Shown here: one piece after another, positions 48,201-64,000 of the stretch
How positions within the stretch are numbered: the stretch's first letter is position 1
How the letters are laid out: the number at the start of each line of letters is the position of its first letter
Origin: Apostichopus japonicus
Lineage: Eukaryota > Echinodermata > Holothuroidea > Aspidochirotida > Stichopodidae
Reading direction: 5' to 3'
Length of the DNA: 64,000 bases
NCBI RefSeq assembly: GCF_037975245.1
Contig: NC_092580.1
Location: 30,037,501 to 30,101,500 of the forward strand
Position numbers and translations under genes: made by a program
The notes under the pieces: generated by a model
Database searches by the model: none
Seen by the model: only the letters and a program-made list of their open reading frames with translations
Told to the model about the DNA's origin: nothing

Positions 48201-50759
48201 TTCTTCTCTGTGGACTTTTCTTGGTGGGGTACAAGGATGAGGTTTAGCATTTATTTGAACGAAGGATAAGAAAGTAACAGCAGATTGTTATCTACAAAAC
48301 AGAGAAAGACAAAAGCTTGAAATGTCAAATTTGCAGATTTCCAGGAGTGACAACTTCTTCCCTATTGGTAAATGGTCAAAATGTGTTGGACTCCAAAGGA
48401 ATGGTATTTCATTTCTAGATGGGTCACTAGAATAATTGTTTAACCAACATATTACCAACATAAAAAGAGTCCATTTTTTTATATTAATTTGCTAAATACA
48501 ATCATGCTTTGACATAAGAGCATTTAGTATATGTCATGACTCAATTAAAAAAAGAAGTCTAATTTGTGAAAGGAGTTTTATTTGTGCTATTGTGTACATA
48601 ACAGGAACAAATGTTTTACTTGGGGCTTTTACACAGGTTGAGATCTCTGTTTTGCTTTCATGAAAAGGTAAGTTCTTCCTGATATGTAAAAGAAAAGGCC
48701 TTTTCACACTTGTTTAATAGTTGATACTCCTGCAATCAGATGTTAGATATAGAGGGGTTGAAATTTGGAACACTACAGCTTTGGGGTGTCATGGTCAATT
48801 AGGGGGTGGTTGGTGAGGGGGAGGGGGCAGGTATAGGCAATGATGGATCCAGTCAGGGCTTTGATCCATTAGAGAAATACATCAGACATACCATGAACCT
48901 AAGAAGGCTTCCGAGTATGGGAAGGGGGTGACATAACTGTACATGGGATCCGACCTTCATCTCTACTCAGGCATGATATATTCTACAGTGTCATGAAACC
49001 AGAAACATGAAAGAAACATAAAAGCACACAAAACTTGTAATAATTCAGGTTGAATTGAGACCTGTCAAATTTATTATTATTTTTACGTAGCATCAAAAAT
49101 ATTTCTACATGCTACTGTACAATACTTGTAAGCACTGTTGATGTAATATGGACAGAAAATATTATTGTAATAAATATGAACAACCTTGTCCGACTGACTC
49201 ATCATCCTTGGTACTGTGGAAAACAAACAACATCGTCTGTTTAAAGGGTGGAGAGGGTCGCGACAAACTTTAGTACATAATGCAATTCACAATAACCTGA
49301 GCAAAAGTCTCCAAACATCTCCTATTGCATTTACAATAAAAAAAGAAAAAAACTCCCGGCCCTCCCCAACCCCTCCCCTCCCAAAAAATAAACCCCAGCT
49401 ACAAACCACCATAGTTATGCCTCACTCTCAAGCAATATTTGCACTTAAAAGTTTTAACAATACTGTAGAATGCATACCTGGTAATTACAACAACAAAAAA
49501 AAGATCTTTTAAGCTAACACATTTTGCACCATTACAAGTATAGAGAAAGCAAACCTTTTACATGAGATAAATTATACATATCCAATTTCATAGCTTTGAT
49601 GATGTACTACTAGTATTACTATTGTATTAATTACTAATGTATTAATAGTATTACTAGTACATTCATTATTGGGATGCTTGAAGGGAAGGTTGGTAGGGAG
49701 GGCAAATAGACTAAGAAAATAGAGGGAAGCAAGTACTTTCTAATAAAACTCAACATGATCTGAAATTATCATATCAGAAGGTATCCATGAAGGGGTAGCA
49801 ATGGGAAGCAACGGATTCCTAACCGACCAATTAAATTTCTGTTACAGACTGTGACAAAAATTTGTGTAGTTTTAAGAGAGTACCTATTCGACCAAATCTA
49901 ATCTCTTACTAACTCTGAAACCATGCTTCTGCAAAATAACATCATACAACAGTAACATTATTTTATATTTAAAATCTCCTAAAAATATTGACGAAATAAA
50001 TCCCATTTTTCCTGTATTATTAATTTTTTTTAAATATTTTTCTTTATCACCAGTGTTTGCTGTATTCAATTGCATTTTCACTTTTAGCACAGAGAACACA
50101 GTATATCTTTAAGTTGCCTAGACAACCCTACAGATAAAAACATAAATGCAGCATCAGAAAGAGTAAATTTCATGACCTAGCATTTAAAGAGATGATACAG
50201 CAATCCTATTTCTGCAAACCAATCGTGAATCGAAATTTGTGGGACATTAAAACAATAGTAATTTCTTCCAGTGTTAATCAGACATTGATTGTCGCAAGGC
50301 ATGACAGGTTTTTTTTAATGTCATGTTTGGTAATCTGACATAAAACAGAAGTACAATGGGATGCATATTAGAGGTATCAATTATGACAAAACTTGTTTAT
50401 GACTTTTTTGTTGATCCTACGAGGTTTAAAGATTCACCAAAATCATTTTTAACCTGAATTTACTCTTTTGAGTTTTCAGTTCCCAGTAATTGGCATATAG
50501 ATGTCCCTGCTTAACACTGATCACAGTTGTGTTCATCTAATAGCAAGAATCTTCAAGGCAGAAATAAGAAGGTGGATTCCCGGAGATAATCTTTAAATCC
50601 TGTGTATCAACAGTTCACCAGATCTGCCAATACACCAGTGACTCTTAGAGCATGCAGCAATTGTAGCAACAGCTGAACTCTTTGCATCGTTTATTGTCAA
50701 AGATACGGCAAACAAAATCCTTAGAGGAGGCATAAAACCCCTTCACCAGTAAAAGCAGC

Positions 50760-51125
50760 AATTTGATCAATATTCATGAAGGATGATTTACTTGTTATAC
50801 CCATTTGATCAATATTCATGAAGGATGATTTACTGATTTACATGTCATACCCATATATAATCAATATTCATGAAGGATGATTTACATGTCATACCAATAT
50901 ATAATCAATATTCATGAAGGATGATTTACTTGTCACACCCATATATAATCAATATTCATGAAGGATGATTTACTTGTCACACCCATATATAATCAATATT
51001 CATTAAGGATGATTTACATGTCATACCCATATATAATCAATATTCATGAAGGATGATTTACATGTCATACCCATATATAATAGATATTTATGAAGGATGA
51101 CTTACCCGTCTTACCCATTTATAAT
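50760..51125. repeat. 44-bp minisatellite x 8
   Basis: Units of CCATATATAATCAATATTCA followed by TGAAGGATGATTTAC and a variable end; eight copies, one longer by about 12 bp. Intergenic between the two convergent genes. Confidence 0.92.
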
Positions 51126-51591
51126 GGTTAAAAGAGATATCCATAATCTTTCTATATCAACGTATAGCAAACTAAAACCATTTTTAATCTTCAAACATTT
51201 TTACATTGATTCACTTCTACAGTGATTTGAGTTATTCACAAAATTTGATACACTGTATGTTATTATACAACCTATCAGACTATACAGTTTGCAGTCTTTA
51301 CAATCATGTTTACAAGAATAAAAAATATGTCAATTTTTATCTCTACAATCATGTTACAGGAAGCAAAGACTGTGCTCATTTATAGTTTATATCCAGTGCC
51401 ATGTGAGTTACCAGGTCTCAATAAGATAATACTGATGATATTAGAATGCATATGATTTTTTTCCTTTTCAAAATTGTTCAACTCCCTACATAAAAACTCT
51501 ATGCCCAAGCTGCATTTGTAACCTCTGATAAAACCAAAGAATACCTTGGTAAAAACATGTCAACTAATAATTAACTATAAAGATTGTTTTT

Positions 51592-51800
51592 AATTACCAT
51601 TGTTTTAGTACAGAGAACTGAGTAGTTATGGTGCAGAAGTAGATCTCACGACCTTTAGAGATGACAGAAATTAATAGCATTCATCAATTACCATTACCAA
51701 CATTAATTACCATTGTTTTAGTACAGAGAACTGAGTAGTTATGGTGCAGAAGTAGATCTTACGACCTTTAGAGATGACAGAAATTAATATCATTCATCAT
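51592..51800. repeat. 114-bp tandem duplication
   Basis: AATTACCATTGTTTTAGTAC starts at 51592 and again at 51706. The two copies are nearly identical over about 95 bp, which points to a recent duplication. Confidence 0.9.
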
Positions 51801-53734
51801 GTGGGTGTGTTTTACTTGCTTTCAAATTTCTTAACCGATGTTTATATTAAACATATATTCTTCCCAGTAAAGAGTGTTGGATGCATTAGTCCTGTGGTGA
51901 TTAAGGCATCCACACTCTTTTAAGTCCCCGTCCTCCCCCCACCCAACTACTTAATGAAGACCATGCATTTCCCTTTAGTACAGTAACATTGTACAACTGA
52001 AGCCCTTTAAAAGTATCAGATTGAAACACAAGTTTCTTTAAGGGTGCGCCGTCATCTTGTGGAGTGATAGATTTCATTTCAGCTTGAGAAGAAACTTGAC
52101 AGAAAGAAAACGGACTATATTTCATCGCTGTTGAATGAAGTTGTTCGCTTTGATACTAAACAGTGCTTGTCAATATCAATATATGTATATATCACATTAA
52201 AAAAAAAGATGAACAGAGGACATCTAATGAACGGAACTTTACCAAAAGGAAAGAAAAAAACTAAAGACATTGTGCTTTTATGACAACAAAGAAAGAATAG
52301 AACACAAGTGAAATGAATACCTATAGCATTAGATGTGATATCTGTAGGGCTTAAACAGACAAACTGACAAGACAAAAAGATAACCATCACCCCCCTCACC
52401 TAACCCCCCCCCATCCCATGCAGGGGATAAGGGTACATTTCAAGAGACATCTGGATCCCTGCATCTGCCGTTGGTCGATTTGTGCTTCTTAAATGACAAG
52501 CCGAGACAAAAAATACAGGATTGGAATGACCAAGATGGAAGAAGGAGAAGAAGAAGAAGAAGAATTGGACAACATTTATAGATATGTCAAGAAAACAGAC
52601 TGAAGTAGAATGGAAAAGGGATAACAGAAGTTTGGTTCATGAAGAAGAAGATAAAAAAAGAAAAAATGAAGAGAGACGTAGATTAAGGAGCAACTTTACA
52701 GTTGAGAAACTTACAGTTGAGAAACTTACAGTTGAGAAATAGTCGATATTGATTTACAAATAGTCATAGCACACTGTTTGTAGAACTGTTATCTGCAGAG
52801 GAGGGACACCGGTGGCTTGAAACCAAAGAAAATGACTCTAGTAAAGACAGTTTCACCCTAAAACACTTAGGTAGGAGATTAACAACAGATTAACACAGAT
52901 GTTACTCTCACATATGACACTGACTATCCAATCAGATACACGTCGGACCTGTTCAGTTTTGAAAATGGTCATATAATTAAGCAAAATACATACGGCCAAG
53001 TCTCAGGAGCGAAAAGAGAACTTATATTTGTAAATATTAAATGCCAGTCATATCAATCCTTCTTTTCTCACAGACTTTTGGAGGACTCACTCTACATGTG
53101 TATACTTGTTAACACTGCTGCAAATATGTTATTCTCCCTTCTAAGGATTCCCGAATGAGTTTCACAGTGTTATGTGTTAGGACCCAGTGGTTTTAATGAA
53201 GGATGTGACAAAATGATTCAAATGCAGCCGTTGACTAAAGGCAGCAGAGTTCTAAAGACTGTCTTTGTAGATTTGGCCTAAATTCTAACTAGCAGTCTCG
53301 CTACTAAATGACTGATTACTGAGTTGTTGTAAACTACCAATCTAACTATCTGTACTTTGTTAGGGGTTACATTCAGCACTGGAAGCACATGTAAAGCAGA
53401 AAGTAGATACTAAAACTAATACGAAATGTGAGGAACTACATCTATAAAAGTACAAAGTAAAGCCACCCTCATAGAGGGAGACATTTGCAAATTCTAATAG
53501 CCCCTGAGGACCCATCACTTCTTGACCCAACTAATGGCAAGCCTCTCAAAATCAAAGTGTGTTAAATTAAGTGGCATAAAACAGAGTTAGCCAGAAAGAT
53601 CACTGTAGAGGGCTCAGCACATCTGAATGTACTACAATGAGCATTGCAGTTACGCAACAACAGAACCTCCTCAACAATGTCTAATGAGACTTTCTGAATA
53701 TGATGCTGACACCAAACACTGATGGTCAAATATG

Positions 53735-53976
53735 AGACAGATTGCTAGATCTGGCAGATTACTAGATCTGGCAGATAGTTAGATCTGACAGATTGCTAGA
53801 TCTAGCAGATGGCTAAACCTGGCAGACTGCTAGACCTGGCAGACTGCTAGATCTGGCAGATTGCTAGATCTGACAGATTGCTAGACCTAGCAGATTGCTA
53901 GACCTGGCAGATTTCTAGATCTGGCAGATTGCTAGATCTGACAGATTGCTAGACCTGGCAGACTGCTAGATCTGAC
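53735..53976. repeat. 17-bp minisatellite (GATCTGGCAGATTGCTA)n
   Basis: About 14 copies of a 17-bp unit with A/G and C/T variants. Lies about 1.8 kb beyond the SRPK stop codon in the direction of transcription, so it may be in the 3' UTR or just past it. Confidence 0.92.
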
Positions 53977-54789
53977 ACTGTAAATATGCAAGGTACCAAT
54001 ACTATTCCACTATGAAGTTTCAAACAGGAAGCTATGAAAATGAGGGTAGGACTGTACATATCTTAAACCGGTTCCAGAACGCCAAACCATAGGGTGTATA
54101 AACAAGTGAGTGCATCCACTTATCTCTTCATTAGATCTTGAGTAGAAATGGCCACTTAAAGAAAACTATTAAAATCCCAAATTCATCACTATTTTGGTTT
54201 AACTTGATGTAACAAATCATACTCTGCTCCAATACAATTACCAGTAAACAACAATGGCTGATTGAGAAGACTTCAACTAATTAGTTAATTTCTCACTTTT
54301 CTAAATCCGGCGACATAGCGGACCGACCTTGTCCATAGCTTTTACAATTTACCGACACTAGGAAAGCAACTGAGGTACGCTAGTAACAGAGTCTCTTATT
54401 TGTTCTTTTTTTGTGTGCAGATAATGAAATTTTCAAATATTTGCCTTATTTTTTTTTCTGTTTCTGCAATTACTCATCAACCATATCAGGTTATGAACAG
54501 AGATTCATAGTAGAAACTGCCAATCAATAGAATGAAATATGGATTTCAGTACTACATTATTACCAAGCTACATATCAGTTTGATAAACCTAGTTATCCTT
54601 CACCATGGTACCTATGGTACAATACAAACACAGTGGTGATTACATCATTGTAGAACAGTTTAGCATATCAATTCATTTACTAGAACACTGGAGGATGGTT
54701 CATTGTACTTTACAAGCAAGGGGGTCTCTTATGACCGAGGTAGCCGTCAGTTTACAACCATCAAGGTCCCTATCAATAACATGTCCCTC

Positions 54790-55740
54790 TTAGCATATAT
54801 ATATATATATCAATTCATATAGCTAGCAACAACCAAACAAGTTAGTTAGCTAGCTAACAGTTCACCTTGATCAAGATAGCTAGCGAACACTTCATTATGT
54901 CATATCCACCAACTACCAAGCTAGCTATCAGTTTACAATGATAAAGGTAGCTAGCTCCATGCTCATTATTATTAAGCTAGCTAGTTACCCTAACAGTTAA
55001 TTATGACCAAGCTAAATAGCTTCCAGTTTTATGACCAAGATAGCTAGCCACAAGTTTATAGTTACTAAGCTAATCACCAAGCTATCAGGCTAGCTATCCG
55101 GTCTCACTGATAAAGGTAACAAGTTGCCTACTCGTTGTGATTAAGCTACCTAACTACCAGTTCATACGACCAAGCTAGATAGCTTCAAAAAGTTATACTA
55201 ACAGCTATTTTTACCAGACTAGATATCTACCAGTTCTCATGACTATAAAGGTCGTTTGTGATCAGTACATTACCAAGTTAGCAAGCTTGTCCTTGTGGCC
55301 AAACCTTGCTTAACTGCAACTATAAGAAATGCTAACGACTCCATAAATACAAAACTAAATCTAGATCTAAGAATGATTTTTATGGTCTTACCACTAATCA
55401 ATGTGTAGTCACATTTTGAAGGCCATCGCAACAAATATGAGGACCAACTAATAAAAATCAACAAATTCTTAGAGTGATCTTTTTAACAACTGTAGCAAAC
55501 TTTTGCCTCTTGGATGCAAGGACCAAATTTGCATTTTGTAGTAACTATCACCATGCTGCCAGTAGGGCCCATTCATGCACAAGGCAAGTCACATGCCAGT
55601 TGCTAAGCTAGATAGCTGCAAGTGGTTGCTAAGGAAGATCACTGCTAGCAGTTGCTAAGGTAGGAGGTGACTGCCAACAGTTGCTATGGTACATGACTGC
55701 TATTTGTTGGCAAGGTAGATGATGCCTGGTGTAACTTTCC
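54790..55740. repeat. Degenerate CTAGCTAG-rich and TTGCTAAG-rich repeats
   Basis: Many short copies of (A)GCTAGCTA spaced roughly 40-60 bp with CAGTT(C/T)A and ACCAAG between them (54790-55250), then GTTGCTAAGGTAGATGACTGC-like units (55590-55740). The last part lies within 70-220 bp of the SRPK stop, so it is probably transcribed as 3' UTR. Confidence 0.7.
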
Positions 55741-55807
55741 ATCAGTGTGACTCAACCACTCCCATGTTTCTTTTACCAATTTAGTGGAGCTAAAGGTCAG
55801 CCAGAGG

Positions 55808-63747
<7,940 letters not shown>

Positions 63748-64000
63748 CTGTTGAGAAAAAGATGACCATAAATGATAGAAACTGAAAACCATGTGACAGA
63801 ATATGAAACAGAACAGAAAACTCAGCTTCAAAAATTGCCATACATAACCACCTAGTTTAATTGTGCAGTTTGATTTACATGTTGGTTGTTAATTATAATG
63901 ACAGGAATAAACTCTAGGTATGGGGTAAAGTTTTTTTCCTGTTTAGCCCGATGCCTACCAAACACAAAGCAGAATTACAACTCTTTGAACAAGTATCATC
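63748..64000 (-). other. SRPK intron, truncated by the window edge
   Basis: Sequence upstream of spacer exon A with an acceptor-type pyrimidine tract. The exons for the kinase N-lobe and catalytic loop must lie beyond the edge. Confidence 0.7.

Larger units (their letters stand above)
41472..55807. other. Intergenic and 3' UTR space between convergent genes
   Basis: The first part is Shisa 3' UTR (possible poly(A) signal ATTAAA at 42084-42089) and the last part SRPK 3' UTR, but neither end is fixed. Between them are minisatellites at 45086, 50760, 51592, 53735 and 54790. No protein-like reading frame was found on either strand. Confidence 0.6.

Noticed and set aside
50760-51125. CRISPR-like regular repeats
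   Set aside because: The units are contiguous without unique spacers and the DNA is eukaryotic; it is a minisatellite.

Overview
This window reads as nuclear DNA of an animal, most likely a marine invertebrate. It is AT-rich, has very long introns and single-copy multi-exon genes with GT-AG junctions, many minisatellites, long G and C homopolymer runs, and abundant short DNA transposons and tRNA-derived SINEs. An invertebrate deuterostome such as an echinoderm fits, but the sequence alone does not prove it. No prokaryotic, organellar or viral genes were seen.

Two protein genes are well supported and point toward each other. On the + strand, a Shisa-family membrane protein gene occupies about 3.0-41.5 kb. 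Four coding exons (3003-3069, 16177-16339, 27902-28038, 41008-41471) join in perfect phase into a 276-residue protein: signal peptide, Cys-rich Shisa domain, one transmembrane helix followed by a Cys cluster, and a Pro-rich tail with PPxY motifs. Its three introns are 11.5-13.1 kb each and carry most of the mobile elements. On the - strand, an SRPK-type serine/arginine protein kinase gene occupies 55.8-63.7 kb and continues past the right edge. Eight coding exons give the long acidic spacer that splits SRPK kinase domains, the whole C-lobe and the natural C-terminus. The N-lobe and catalytic loop lie outside the window. The 14.3 kb between the two 3' ends has no recognisable gene and several tandem arrays.

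Repeats are a large part of the content. They include a PIF/Harbinger-like element with its own TATA+Inr and a decayed ORF (5922-7041); three hAT-type non-autonomous elements, two with perfect 8-bp target duplications (8917-9408, 17052-18727, 33044-33409); four copies of one tRNA-derived SINE (2055, 10729, 16709, 21281), three of which encode a UUCG-capped hairpin; a solo LTR (22886-23876); an inverted pair of MITEs with TTAA ends (31429-31790 and 40548-40914); a LINE/SINE-type 3' tail (about 30.24 kb); and minisatellites with units from 13 to about 114 bp.

The most interesting leads concern the Shisa gene. Two candidate extra first exons (12313-12415 and 25576-25625) have a start codon, an upstream in-frame stop, a usable donor and exactly the phase needed to splice into exon 2 or exon 3. 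A candidate internal acceptor in exon 4 (after 41465) would open a different, charged C-terminal tail in phase. Together they would let one locus make secreted-domain, domain-less and tail-swapped versions of the protein. These isoforms are inferences that need transcript data.
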